Source of the DNA: Proteles cristata cristata
Lineage: Eukaryota; Chordata; Mammalia; Carnivora; Hyaenidae
Assembly (NCBI GenBank): GCA_017311185.1
Contig: JAESUZ010000481.1
Coordinates: 1,240,001-1,304,000, forward strand
Direction: 5' to 3'
DNA length: 64,000 nucleotides
Every line of letters begins with the position of its first letter. The first letter of the stretch is position 1. The notes below the pieces were generated by a model. It searched no databases and had not been told where the DNA came from. It saw only the letters and a list, made by a program, of their open reading frames with translations. Shown here in pieces: positions 46,740-57,431 of the stretch. The position numbers and the translations under genes are program-made.

Positions 46740-47790
46740 GAACACATTTATATACAGGAATCTGACTCAGGGAATGGGTATATAGGGCCTGCCATTTGGG
46801 TTGAAGGAAAAGAGGGAGGAATCACTGGGCAATGATGTTCAAGATGGAAAAATAAGGTTAATTAATTCTCCAGCGCTATTGGAAACAGGCAAGGTATTGT
46901 ATTGTGTGGTACTCTGGCATGCCTGGTGCCCAGCATGGCATTAAGCCTTGAAAGGGAAGGGTCAAGGAAGCCTATTGTGTATCACTCTGCTGTGTTCATA
47001 TTACCTGTAATGAGATAATCAGGTAATGAGGCCATTAGAGTAGGCTGGGTGCACGTCCAAACTGACTGGCCGCTGGGAAGACAGTACACGGATTTAGATA
47101 AAAAGACCATAGGCACAGATTCATCTCCAGGTTCAACCCCCTCAGGATAAAATACACCGATTACAGTGGGAATAGATCTCAGGATACAAGCCCAGGTGTG
47201 CAAAGCATATCAGATTTCTTAATTTCCTTCAAATCAAATTGCCTCTGACTCAAGACTCTCCAATCAACTCGCTGGCAGGAAATTAAACCCCAGTCATTAC
47301 TGGAGTTCATCTCTTCAGGGACATGCAAAGGTCCCAGGGTCACTCAGTGCTCAACATTGGGGAGGCCCTTCTGGTTGATGGCTGTCTGCTGAGCGGCTGG
47401 AGTCTCTGTGAGTTCATCCTTTGCTGACCTTCGCCCTGCTGTCACCATACTGCAGGGAGAACATAGGAACAGCTTCTAAGACTTTGACCTCCTGCTTGAA
47501 GTCCAACTGCCTTAGGAATTCTGCAGTGGAAACACCTTAAGAAGAGAAGCATTCAATACAGAGTAGGAGACCAAAGAAGGCTTCTTGGAGGAAAGGCTCT
47601 TTCTGCCAAAGCTTCCTGAATCATTTGTTCTTCTCCTTCTCGTGAACCTTCTTGTTAGGCCTTTTGTCCTCCTCATCCTGCCATGCCTGTTCTGGTCCCT
47701 CTAGAATGGCCTTGCGGGTCACCTTGATGTCTTTCCTGCAGAGATACGATAACTATGCAAGCAGGGCAAAACAAGACAGTTGCCAACAGT
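46740..47790. other. Repeat-poor stretch, mostly unassigned
   Basis: No CAN-SINE, L1 or LTR recognised in about 1 kb. Contains a candidate minus-strand terminal exon near 47621-47735 (separate entry). A 73-codon minus ORF at 46982-47203 has no recognisable motif. Confidence 0.45.
47621..47735 (-). other. Candidate terminal coding exon (unproven)
   Basis: On the minus strand a good-looking 3' splice acceptor (tatcgtatctctgcag) is followed by an open frame of about 38 codons ending in TGA at 47621-47623. The peptide is very rich in lysine and glutamate: KDIKVTRKAILEGPEQAWQD, then a basic tail ending VHEKEKNK. No member of a known family comes to mind. The frame closes upstream of the acceptor with a TAG, as expected for an intron. 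Against it: the piece is short, no poly(A) signal is obvious downstream, and no partner exon is visible in the window. It could equally be chance or part of an old processed copy. Confidence 0.2.
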
Positions 47791-47805
47791 AAGAAGTGTT
47801 AGGAA

Positions 47806-48024
47806 CAGGGCGCCTGGGTGGCTTAGTCGGTTAAGCGTCCGACTTTCGCTTATGTCATGATCTCACGGTTCGTGGGTTCGAGCCCCGTGTCGGGCTCTGT
47901 GCTGACTGCCGGCTCAGAGCCTGGAGCCTGTTTCAGTCTGTGACTCCCTCTCTCTCTGACCCTCCCCTCCTCACGCTGTCTCTCTCTCTCCTAGAAATAA
48001 ATAAAACATTAAAAAAAAAAAAAA
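47806..48024 (+). mobile_element. CAN-SINE, young 'tctagaaat' subfamily
   Basis: gggcgcctgggtggcttagt, gcgtccgactttcgcttatg, gactgccggctcagagcctg, ctctcctagaaataaataaa and A tail. Perfect 15-base target duplication aagaagtgttaggaa at 47791-47805 and 48025-48039. Confidence 0.98.
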
Positions 48025-48039
48025 AAGAAGTGTTAGGAA

Positions 48040-49036
48040 GGGCTTAGGAAGAAGCGTAAGTATGGGTTTTGTTTTTAGGCTCTCTGGGTATATGACTTTC
48101 TTATTGGCCGTAGGTATCCATCTGCCTAGAAGTAGATTGGGATTCTTCTACAAGGAACACAAAGAAGCAAAAGGGAATGAGGGAGGAAGAAGAGAAAGGC
48201 TGGCTCCTCCTTTTCATTTTCTCCCTCCCTTCTGAGGCTGAGACACTCAAGAATTCCAGTCTTTGCTTCCTCCATGGGGTCCTGCAAGTCACTCTCTGCC
48301 TCCGCTGCATTCATTTAGATGATGCTGCAGAAAGGAGCTGGGAGGGAGTCAAGGGACAGAGCCGTCTGTGGGCACAGGCATTCAGTTTTTCATAGAGAGA
48401 TCAAGCATTCCCCAAAGGGCCAATTTAGCTTGAGCCGTACTGAGTTCCACTAAATCTAGCTAGACCCGCCTTCCTTCTTAACCATTGGGTTGGGGCCGAT
48501 GAGAAACACTGGATCCGGTTGAGACACGAGATAAATAAGCTTCATCTTCTCTCACATGTGACTGTATTGAGTGTAGATTTCCAACCTCATACACCATACA
48601 GAGGAGCGTTATGTGATAGAGGGAGGCAATGTTAGAGGCTGTAGCAAAAAGACAGAGACAGGAAAGTTTGGGGGATGTCTGGAGTATAGCATGGAATCCA
48701 GCGTGGCTTAAATGTTGGGGATCTATTGGGCAATGATGGAACATAGATTCAGAACTTTGGGGCTAATTTGCACACTGGAGTGAGAATTTGTAGCTATGTC
48801 AGTGAGTGATCAGCATTCATTATCAAAGACATTTAGAAGAGGGGATGTTATTATGGGACAGCTGCCCACCTATTAGGCTGAATATTTGGACATTTTTGAT
48901 GTATAAAAAAGTATGTTCTTATGTGGTTCCTAACCTAACACTGAAGGCAACTATCTTGAGTTCCCATGACATTAAGGCTAATCTTCATTTGTTGGTTCAG
49001 GATCCACCAGCAGGAACCTCCTGATGGACAAGTCTT
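48040..49036. other. About 1 kb unassigned
   Basis: No repeat or gene recognised. Short ORFs (60-88 codons) on both strands overlap and show no domain. Confidence 0.45.
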
Positions 49037-49053
49037 CATTAAACTGATTCTTT

Positions 49054-49234
49054 TTTTAAATATTTCTTTTTGAGAGAAAGACAGAGTGTGAGCAGGGGAG
49101 GGGCAGAAAGAGGTGGAGACATAGGATCCGAGCTGTCAGCAAAGAGCCCCCACACGGGGCTCAGACTCGCGAATCGTGAGATCATGACCTGAGCTGAAGT
49201 CAGATGCTTAACCAACTGACCCACCTGGGCACCC
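49054..49234 (-). mobile_element. CAN-SINE, perfect 17-bp duplication
   Basis: Reverse strand, slightly short. Perfect target duplication cattaaactgattcttt at 49037-49053 and 49235-49251. Confidence 0.97.
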
Positions 49235-49251
49235 CATTAAACTGATTCTTT

Positions 49252-49825
49252 GATGGTTTCTCATACCATTTGCTAGTACCCTTAGTTACCTTCTCATAGA
49301 CATGTATTTCTTCATTTGTTTTTCTCTATGGGAGAGCACTGAAAGTCATTGTCAGATGCCTTGATAAAATCTGTTTTTAGGGCAGGTACCCTGTCAGTAC
49401 AAAGAACAAGGTTAATCTGGCATGACACACTCTTGGGTGAACCTATTCTATTTCTAAGTGACCACCATTTCCTCCCATCAGTATTTCTCTATAGCTCTGA
49501 CAATATTCATTGTTTAGTCTTGCTCAGGTATAGCATTGAGCCAGCCTGAATATTTTCAGGCTGTATCTGAGTTTCTAAAAATTCTCCCACAACAGAAATC
49601 TTTTCCCATGTTTACATATACATATTATATACCTTTATGTACTTATATATACTTACATATATAAGATACATAAAAGAAAAAATAGATAAATTGAGCCTTA
49701 AAACTTTTCAGAGTTCATGATTCCATACTATGAAGATTGAAGAGAATTTATATAATTTTCAGATGCTCAATTTCAAGAGGATCCATATTACTTATTTAAG
49801 TAAGAAAATTTTAAGTAAGGAATTG
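49252..49825. other. Unassigned AT-rich DNA
   Basis: Contains an imperfect tata-rich stretch at 49608-49672. No gene recognised. Confidence 0.45.
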
Positions 49826-49829
49826 GTCA

Positions 49830-50378
49830 TGTAAGGGCTAAGGGTACACTGCCTCAAAATGTACCACTTTGGCATAATGCTTAAATAAAAATTACTTAGG
49901 AAACAGCAGGTGCAGAACCCTACTCTGCTCCCCTGCTCCCGGAAAAGAGGAAATACATCTCCCTTTTGAAAGATACACTCCCCTACTAAGAAGTAAAAAG
50001 GACCCTACTAAGAAGTAAAAAGACATCCTATCGCCACAGACAAGAACTGAGAAAGGTAGAAACAAGCTGAGAAAGGTAGAAACAAATGTTACTTTTTTTC
50101 TAATTTACAGTCTCAGCCCAAATTCCACTTAAGGATTTCTTGCTAATTAAAGCTCCCAAACATCTATTTTCTTTATCCTGTCAATTACTGACCAATTTAT
50201 TATATCTTTGTCCAAAAAGTATAAAAACTGCTTTGGTGTTTCTTTGGGTCTCAACTGCATGATCAGGCTTCCACGTGCACTTAATGAAATCTAGGTTTTG
50301 TTTTTACCTCCTGTTCATGTGTCTTGTGTTAATTTAAATCTCAGTCCAGCTGGAATACCTCATCTGAGTTGCATTCCA
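49830..50378 (+). mobile_element. Solo LTR with GTCA duplication
   Basis: 549 bp, TGTAAGGG...CATTCCA, flanked by perfect 4-bp gtca (49826-49829 and 50379-50382), the size made by gammaretrovirus-like integrases. TATA box tataaaa at 50220-50226. A poly(A)-like aatgaaa lies near 50283, followed by a T-rich U5. U3 has two tandem duplications (period 22 at 49981-50022; period 20 at 50047-50085). No internal viral genes belong to it. Family unknown to me. Confidence 0.78.
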
Positions 50379-50439
50379 GTCAAATATTGGAACTGTGGGA
50401 AACTGGGAGCTTGTAATAATTACAATCTCTGGGTGATGA

Positions 50440-50615
50440 TGTTGTGGAAGAAGATTCCAAAATGAAGTGAGCGTTGCAAAGAGAGTCATTCAAAACAGAG
50501 TCTGGAGGCTACGGAAGCTGCACCTGTCCTCTTTCAATTCTAAGAAGGAGGTGAACTTTTGACTTTAATCAATTACATCTTGTCAATTGCACCACCACCA
50601 CCTCTTGGAACACAG
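50440..50615 (+). mobile_element. Partial 5' LTR of a decayed ERV
   Basis: tgttgtggaagaagattcca, aaagagagtcattcaaaaca, tcctctttcaattctaagaa, gtcaattgcaccaccaccac align in order with the first part of the 3' LTR at 57942-58375. Only about 175 of 434 bp remain before leader-like sequence begins. Confidence 0.6.
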
Positions 50616-51445
50616 ATTCCAGTTCAGATTCTGTCTTCACTCATTGCTGAGGGGAGGATTCTGTCTCTACGCATTCCAAGCGGAAGAGCTGGGTTTCAGG
50701 TTCTCGGTTAGTACTTAGTTATGGGAAATAATTCTTTTAAGGGGACTTTTGACAGTCCGCTTCCTGCTTGAACTCCTGCCAGATTTAGGTCTGAGGAATA
50801 TGGCTCTTCATGCTATAAAATTTTGGTCCTGTTGGACATGTTATCTGAGATGAGTTATAACTCCATTCATCCAACCGGGACATTTTTGAGATCCCCAAAT
50901 TAGTTAATTTGTGCACATAACTGGAAAAGCATTAGAAGACCATACAAAATGCGGGGGGAAGCTTATTTAATTGATATCTGGAGGCTTATGAAAGAAACAG
51001 CACAAAGTTTTACTTTCCTCTGGGTGGTTAATTCCAAACTTGAGGAAGGTGTTGCAGGCCTTTCCAAGAACCTCTCAAATTTAGAAACGCTGGTTGAAGC
51101 CTGTGTTTAAGTTTAAGCCTGGGAAGGCAGGGGCTGCCAAACTTCCTTCACTCCCTGGTCAAAAGCTGAACTATACACCATAGCTAAACAATTTCCCAAA
51201 GCTACCCTGGATGCAACAAACTGATTGGTATAACCCACTAACAGACTTCTCCAAGCGGAGAGCCACTGACAGAACAGATGTCCTTAAACTGGGGGAAAGA
51301 CTGCAAAACTATTCCTCCTAAGACACTCCCCAAATCTTTTGATTGGAAAGATTCAACAAGATATTCAAAGGCCTGATGAATCCGATTGACTAGAAACAGA
51401 TCTTGCCAAAACCCCTGGCCTTTCTGCCACCCATCCATCCAGCTA

Positions 51446-51618
51446 CATTTTTATTTTTGAGAGAGTGTGAGCTGGAGAGGGACAGAGGGAGAGTGAATCT
51501 CAAGCAGGATCCACATTAAGCTCAGAGCCCCTCGTGGGGCTCCATGCCAAGACCATTAGGATCGTGACTTGCCGGAATCAATAGTTGGAATTTAATCAAC
51601 GAGCCACCCAGGCGCCCC
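51446..51618 (-). mobile_element. CAN-SINE inside gag
   Basis: Reverse strand, short; acatttttatttttgagaga tail, head gagccacccaggcgcccc. Confidence 0.93.
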
Positions 51619-51746
51619 TATATTATTTTTAATTCTACCTTTGCTGATGGCTTAGACGAAGAACTATTATTACTTGTTAAGCAGACTATGCAAACTCCTG
51701 ATCTCATTAATCTAGCTAATCCACTAGTATTACTGGAGTTGGGTAC

Positions 51747-52128
51747 TTGCAACTGATGACAGAAATGAGGCTGGACCCCAATGTTAACAGCACAGGCAAA
51801 GCTTTATTGGGGCTCCAGCTAGAGCTGAAAGGAGACACAGCACCAACAGGGAGTAAACTAGCCTCCAGGAGCCCAGGAGGGGCGCTGCTTACATAAAGTC
51901 TCTCCTCAGGTTTGCACAGCAATTTCCACTTGCTTTCAATATGCTAACGAGGGAAAGAAAAATCAAAGGTGCTCCATCCTGATTGGTCGATATTGGCAGG
52001 CAACTCTGGCATCTCATTGGTGCTTTTTGGCGCCGGGGTCCTCTGTTTTAAGTCCAGCTTGGAGAGGGGCCAGGTTGGTTCTGTGTCTTAATAGAAGCGG
52101 TTAAGCAGGAACAATCAGCCCAAGGCAC
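51747..52128 (-). mobile_element. Solo LTR-like insertion inside gag
   Basis: About 382 bp unrelated to the surrounding gag. Read on the minus strand it has promoter-like ATTGG/CCAAT motifs and a poly(A) signal (aataaagctttgcctgtgct, complement of 51795-51814) near its 3' end. The same 9 bases, gttgggtac, flank it at 51738-51746 and 52129-52137. Nine bases is longer than a retroviral target duplication, so the exact ends are uncertain. Confidence 0.6.
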
Positions 52129-52413
52129 GTTGGGTACAGAATCTGGTTCACTTGTGCATTGTTCCCATGGTTCCTGTCTCACTGGCTTGAAGTAATCAGA
52201 ATAACCAAAACGATAAAAAGAAAGCCATGCACATCATTAACCTTCAACTTCCAACAGCTAACTGTAAACCTAAGCAAACCCCTTTTGCAGCTCTGCCCCC
52301 TCTCCAAAAGGTACCTGTTATTACCACAAAAAGTCTGGGCAGTTTTAAAAAATTTAAAAGGACTGTCTAAAAAGACTGACCCAAAGCGAGAATAGTCAAT
52401 CTCCTCAATCTCT

Positions 52414-52597
52414 CTTTTTTTATTTATTTTTGAGAGAGAGTGAGAGAGCGTGAGAGGGGGAGACACAGAATCAGAAACAGGCTCCAGGCTCTCAGCTGTC
52501 GTAACAGCGCCTGAAGTGAGGCTGGAACCCACCAACTGTGATATCATGAAGTGAGCTAAAGTCGATGCTTAACCCAACTGGGTAACCCAGGCACCCC
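52414..52597 (-). mobile_element. CAN-SINE inside gag
   Basis: Reverse strand, tttttttatttatttttgag tail, decayed head gggtaacccaggcacccc. Confidence 0.93.
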
Positions 52598-52795
52598 AGT
52601 CTTAATGTCTTATGGAAAGGGCCCCTTTCAGCTATTCTCCCCAGTAGGGCTGCTCTGAGGACTTACAGGGTATTTCCCCTTTCTTCCAGACCAACACTGG
52701 GGGGAATTGGCCTAACGTTAGGAGGAGGGATAACTAGGCCCTGATGGAAACAAGGGCAACATTATCAGTTTAATAGCTAACCTGCCTCTCCCATC

Positions 52796-53224
52796 CCCTT
52801 TTTCAGAGTGCTCAAACTCTATAAATGGTTTGGGTTCTTATCCCTGAATGACTTCCCCATCCCATTCCGACTGGGACCCAATCAGGGACATCATCTGCTC
52901 CTGCTGGTCCCTTTGGCTTCTCTGCATATATTGGCTCGAAATTTCCTTAAAGCCCATCAGGATGTTCTTCTTTTCCCAAAAGGGGTAAATATCCTTGAAT
53001 ATCAACCCCCAAATCCAAAACTTTAAGAAAATCTTGGCACCCTATGATCGATCTTTGTTCTTTCTGTAAAACACTGTAACACCGAACCCCACTTGGCTTT
53101 GATTTCCGACTGTTTGGTCCAAGAAATGCCACTGATATTGGGTGTTTATTGGGTATTTATTCTGTACTGCCCATTAAAATACAAATGGATGAAGCAAAGC
53201 CTCTTCCCAGTATCAAACAACACC
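52796..53224 (+). pseudogene. pro-pol: ERV protease end and pol start remnant
   Basis: The frame at 52808-53026 keeps the end of a retroviral aspartic protease: GHHLLLLVPLASLHILARNF, where the usual 'LGRD' turn of this region reads LARN, then KAHQDVLLFPKG. The active-site part is not visible. After stops, 53150-53224 keeps the first residues of pol (a TDIG motif and IKIQMDEAKPLPSIKQ) just before the reverse transcriptase. The rest of the reverse transcriptase and RNase H is absent. Class-I ERV by resemblance. Inactive. Confidence 0.65.
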
Positions 53225-53225
53225 T

Positions 53226-53418
53226 TTTATTTATTTATTTATTTATTTAACATTTATTTTTTTATGTTTATTTATTATTGAGACAGAAACAGCCTGAGTC
53301 GGGGGAGGGGCAGAGAGAAATGGAGACACAGAGTCTGAAGCCTGAGGCAGGACTTGAACCCACTAACCGTGAGATCATAACCTGAGCCAAAGTCAGGCTC
53401 AGCCACACAGGCGCCCCT
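53226..53418 (-). mobile_element. CAN-SINE at the pol break
   Basis: Reverse strand with (TTTA)n tail at 53226-53249, head cagccacacaggcgcccc. It sits where pol coding similarity stops. Confidence 0.93.
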
Positions 53419-54028
53419 CAATTGCTTACTTCTTAGTTTTTGTTGTGAATTAAGGATTCCAGAGGTAAAGAATTCTAATTAACATGTGTAAAAATAAAAC
53501 TACTAAACATAATAAAGGTGAAAGGAGACGACTATATATGAAAATATACAAGGAAACAGGATGCGTGTTTTTGGTAAAAGAAGATACGAGGAACTGAAAT
53601 GCATTTTGTTGGAGGAAAATGAAAACAATTTTGTCCTAAAGTCCTATTTTGGAAGTGAAAAGAACAAGGGATAAACTAAAAATGGACACACAAAATTGTA
53701 GAAAGTTTAGAGAAAAGGAATTTTATGTTGTAGGTAAGATTGAGATGATTTCTTTACAGGTTTTTGAAAAATTAGCTCAATAGTGTACTGATACCAAATT
53801 AGAGTTTGGTTTCTCTCTGTTAAAACATTTTATTAGATTATTGGTTTGTTCTTAAAAAGACATTGTAAACAAAATTTCTTTTCGATGAATGTAATCTGCC
53901 TGGGAAACAGTCTGTGTTTTGTTTCCTGTGTTTTTGTTTCTATCACGTCTTTAATTACTTAGAAAAAGTGAGACTTTTCTATTCAAAACAAGCTGAGACT
54001 TTTGGAGGTACATAATTATATATATATA
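53419..54028. other. Unassigned AT-rich interior of the ERV
   Basis: Expected position of pol, but I see no coding similarity in any frame. Either extremely decayed, a non-coding recombinant segment, or foreign DNA. Confidence 0.35.
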
Positions 54029-54046
54029 TGTCCTTGAAATCTTTTT

Positions 54047-54242
54047 TTAAAAGTTTATTTTGAGAGAGACAAAGACAGTATGAGTGGGAGAGAGGCAGAG
54101 AGGGAGACAGAATCTCAAGCAGGTTCCACATTGTCAGTGCAGAGCCTGATGTGGGGCTTGAACTCACGGACCTGTGAGATCATGACCTGAGCCGAAACCA
54201 AGAGTCAGAGATGCTTAACCGACGGAGCTACCCAGGTGCCCC
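54047..54242 (-). mobile_element. CAN-SINE, perfect 18-bp duplication
   Basis: Reverse strand. Perfect target duplication tgtccttgaaatcttttt at 54029-54046 and 54243-54260. Confidence 0.97.
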
Positions 54243-54260
54243 TGTCCTTGAAATCTTTTT

Positions 54261-54635
54261 GTCACTTTGGTTAAATAAATATTGTTTCAAAATTTTCCGT
54301 GATCCTCTCAAGCGTCCAAGCCTTTGGTATTTTTGACAAACTACCCTAAGTCAGATTCTAAATGAAGTCATTTCAATCTGGAAGAAACTTTGGGATTTTT
54401 TTTCTTCCAGAGGGTCCTTGGAACATTCCAAAGGATCTACTGAACTATGTAGGCTTATTTAATATGTTAAATCATATAGGGAGCATTGTCAAATAAGTAA
54501 TACTAAACCTTGTTTATGTTGTCTTTACATAGGTGTATGATAATACAAGTGTTCCAAAATTTATATGGAATTCCTACAATTCTGATGGACATTTAATACA
54601 GATCTATTCTTGTAGCAAGAAGTTTCCCTGTTTCC
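54261..54635. other. Unassigned interior of the ERV
   Basis: AT-rich, no coding similarity recognised, between the SINE and the integrase remnant. Confidence 0.35.
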
Positions 54636-54945
54636 TTGGATCTACAGCTGATAAAAGGGGACGTACTTTGGTTTTGTAAGAACCTAATGAAATTTATAGA
54701 GAATAATCATACTGTGGTGGAACAGTCTTCCCACTGTATATTCCTGGGAAAGGAAGACATCGAACGTCACAGCCTTCAACCCAGAGACATGGTTTATTGG
54801 AAAAGATACCTCCACAGAGGCTTCCTCTATCCTCTAGCCTGGCCAGAAGGGACCAAAATAGGTATTGCTAACTAATCCTTGCACTGCTAAACTAGAAGGC
54901 ATTGATTCACAGATTGCTGTTTCTCATTTAAAAAAGGCTCTGGGG
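54636..54945 (+). pseudogene. pol: ERV integrase carboxyl-end remnant
   Basis: Open frame 54636-54875 ends with a phrase typical of the carboxyl domain of gammaretroviral-type integrase: HSLQPRDMVYWKRYLHRGF (compare the family pattern 'LQPGD-VYWKRH'). A frameshifted continuation (TAKLEGIDS, then VSHLKKA) follows to about 54935. The catalytic core with its DDE residues is missing. In a virus this enzyme inserts the DNA copy into host chromosomes; this remnant cannot. Confidence 0.65.
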
Positions 54946-55048
54946 GCACCTGGTTGGCTCAGTCGCAACTCTTGATCTTGGTGTCCTGAGTTCGAGCCCC
55001 AGGTTGAGCGTAGAAATTACTAAAAAACATAAACATAGAAAATAAAAA
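54946..55048 (+). mobile_element. Short SINE variant (tRNA head plus 'gagcgtagaaattac' tail)
   Basis: ggcacctggttggctcagtc, cctgagttcgagccccaggt, tgagcgtagaaattactaaa. Lacks the usual CT-rich second half. It belongs to a shorter carnivore tRNA-SINE type. Confidence 0.8.
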
Positions 55049-55384
55049 AAGGTTCCAAAAGCCAACTGGATTACTAAGCCAATGTAGACCTTACACAGAC
55101 TATATCCTGGAAAAAGAAGCAGACATCTGAGTAGAATGTCTCCCTGAGTCACGACCAGGCTAGGACAATAACTCTTTCATAACTGCCAGACACTAACTCC
55201 TCAACTCACTGAGATGTTTGGACTCCTGTTTCTCTGTGGAGGAATTCTTACATTTTTCTGTTTTATACTCAGTAGGACTTCTTCACCAGTGATTACCAAA
55301 CCTCAAAGCTTTTTGTATACCTACTGTTGTTGCTTCCTTGCCTTTACCTGGATCTCCAACATTACAAAGCCTTAAAATCCTATT
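55049..55384 (+). pseudogene. env: ERV env 5' region remnant
   Basis: Lies directly after the integrase end, where env starts in class-I ERVs. A hydrophobic run (LLFLCGGILTFFCFILS) at about 55213-55270 would fit a signal peptide, but stops flank it. No clear motif confirms env, so the call rests on position. Confidence 0.35.
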
Positions 55385-55390
55385 CATTTT

Positions 55391-55593
55391 GGGATGCCTG
55401 GGTGGCTCGGTTGGTTAACTGTCCAACTTTGGCTCAGGTCATGATCTCATGGTTCATAGATTCAAGCCCTGTGCTGACATCTCAGAGCCTGGAGCCTACT
55501 TTGGATTCTGTGTCTCCCTCTCTTTCTGCCCCTCCCCTGCTCATACTCTCTCTCTGTGTCTCTCAAAAATAAATAAACCTTAAAAAAAGTTTT
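55391..55593 (+). mobile_element. CAN-SINE inside env region
   Basis: Plus strand, head gggatgcctgggtggctcgg. Flanks aaatcctatt at 55375-55384 and 55594-55603. Confidence 0.96.
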
Positions 55594-55603
55594 AAATCCT
55601 ATT

Positions 55604-56050
55604 AGTGTTTCTCCCTGCTCTTTTCTCCTCCCGAACCTGGAAGGATAATGTTGTTGTTCAAATGTCCCAATCCTTAGCTTCAATCTAGCGGCCTGTTCGA
55701 TTGATGGGTTTGCCATCATTTCCCCATTGGAAGTTTTGCAAAAAAATAATAACCCAGTACTTGTGCCTATCTCTAATTTTTAAAAGTATTCCCATTACTT
55801 TCCTGTGACTTTTGATAAGAGGCCTTCTGCTGTACCCTACCAAGTCTAAGTTTTCAGCCCCCAAACTCTGATTCTATGCTTTCTCTGGATACCCTACACC
55901 ATGTCCACCTCCCCTCCCTCCCCCCATAACAAACTCCCGAAACGGGGGTTTCCAGGCTCTTACTTGTACTTGCAGTACAAGTACAGATAGGGACCCATAT
56001 TTCCTAAGAAGAATTCACCAGTCTGTAAGGCTTTCTTTTTTTTAATCATT
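55604..56050 (+). pseudogene. ERV env-region remnant, unassigned in detail
   Basis: C/T-rich sequence between two SINEs in the expected env position. Frames are broken and I recognise no envelope motif. Confidence 0.3.
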
Positions 56051-56272
56051 TATTTATTTATTAAAAATTTTTTGTAATGTTTTGTTTATTTTTGAGAGAA
56101 AGAGAGTATGAGCAGTGGAGGGGCAGAGAGAGGGAGACACAGAATCCAAAGCAGGCTCCAGGCTCTGCGCTGTCAGCATGGAGCCTGATGTGGGGCTCAA
56201 ACCCACAAATCACCAAGATCACGACCTGAGCTGAAGTCGGATGCTTAACTGACTGAACCACCCAGGCACCCC
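56051..56272 (-). mobile_element. CAN-SINE inside env region
   Basis: Reverse strand, tttgtttatttttgagagaa tail, head gaaccacccaggcacccc. Confidence 0.95.
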
Positions 56273-56831
56273 TGTCAGACTTTCTGATGCAAACCCCCCT
56301 CTCTTGGCCACCTCTTCCCAAGCTTGTCAACTTAATGAAACTTCTAGGCCCCTCCCAAAATCTTACCACCGCCTTGAGCTTGCTTTCTTTTGGTTGCCTC
56401 CTAAAGAGTCTATACTGTCAATGTGTCTGGTTTGCTCTTTGTGCCTAAAGGATATATTTTTATTTGTGGATATAATTACCAATCTTGGGCTTATGAAGGT
56501 CTTGATAATTGGAAAGGCTTTGGGGGCCCATGTTTTTTGAGGTCTTTTAACCTCCTCCTTTTATTTTTTCTCAAAACGGCTACAGCTGCTACTGCCTAAT
56601 TTCACTTGAGAAGAAAGAGGGCCTGATCAGTTGTAGATGATTACCCTGAAAATGGCCCTTCTGAATATGAAGACAACTGCTGTGGCCAGGGTGAAGGGTA
56701 TGACCTTCTTGCCGAATCTCCCGGGAATCAGTGTAACCAATGTGTCAGAATTATAGGTTCACGGCTCACAATAAGTAGAAACCACTGAGTTACTCAAACT
56801 AGCCAAATCCTAAAAAGGACATTCGAGTTTT
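56273..56831 (+). pseudogene. env: ERV env surface-region remnant
   Basis: A frame near 56440-56600 reads KGYIFICGYNYQSWAYEGLD, reminiscent of the C-terminal surface region of class-I ERV envelopes ('F-CG--Y-W' pattern), followed by hydrophobic residues. Stops and frameshifts are present and there is no complete domain. It ends at the insertion point of the minus-strand LTR. Confidence 0.4.
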
Positions 56832-56835
56832 ACCC

Positions 56836-57431
56836 TGTTATGCCAAATCGCGAGTCCCCAGAGACCTCCAAGGAGCCAGCACCAATGCAAGAACAAAAGG
56901 GTCTTTATTACAAGCTCGAGCAGGGGCTCACCTGTCTACCGGCACAGCAGCAGCAAAGTGAAGCCCCGAACAGTGGGGAGCAGGGTTTTTATGGGGGAAG
57001 GGCGGGGGTGTTGCCGTGCACACGTTGTACGTTTTGCATCATTACATAAGCACCAATCATAATTGTACAGCACCCATAGTAACAGCATAGTAAGAGTTTT
57101 GACCATTCAGTATCTGCAAGGCATCTGTTACATTTGGCGGGACCCAATCATGACCTTTGAGAGTCGTTTAAAATGACCAATTATGAGGTGGGCTCAGAGA
57201 ATCTACGTGGGGCTCCTGCAAGCGGTGATTGATTGGCAAGTTTGTACAAAGTAACTACCTGCAGTTCCCAGCCCTGACTCGTCTCCAAGACTACAGGAAT
57301 GTTACACATTTCTTTTGATTGGCAGATCCGAGGACGGTCCAAGGGTGGCTTCAGCTGAGGCTTCTCCTAGAAGTGGGACTACGTGCAGCCTGAGGTCGTT
57401 TCTAATGGAGGACTTAATTTCAGGCTCCTCA
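56836..57431 (-). mobile_element. Young solo LTR, minus strand
   Basis: 596 bp. On the minus strand it starts TGAGGAGCCTGAAATTAAGT and ends GGCATAACA. Perfect 4-bp duplication accc at 56832-56835 and 57432-57435. TATA-type box at 56986-56992 and poly(A) signal AATAAA (complement of 56904-56909). Nearly identical to the LTR at 59042-59871, in the opposite orientation. Confidence 0.93.

Larger units (their letters stand above)
50721..52760 (+). pseudogene. gag: ERV gag remnant, interrupted and full of stops
   Basis: Remnant of the retroviral structural polyprotein gene. It opens at ATG 50721 with MGNN, a myristoylation-type start preceded by a leader-like region (50630-50720). Stops appear within about 16 codons. 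Capsid-like phrases are still legible in shifting frames (AKQFPKATLDA near 51195, TDLAKTPGLSATHP near 51400). It is split by a SINE (51446-51618), an LTR of another family (51747-52128) and another SINE (52414-52597), after which a proline-rich, possibly nucleocapsid-side, stretch and a short tail remain. The resemblance is to class-I (gamma-like) mammalian ERVs. It cannot encode a working protein. Confidence 0.6.

Noticed and set aside
56840..57049. 69-codon frame repeated almost identically near 59646-59993 on the other strand
   Set aside because: The similarity is real but comes from the inverted LTR pair read antisense, not from a duplicated gene.
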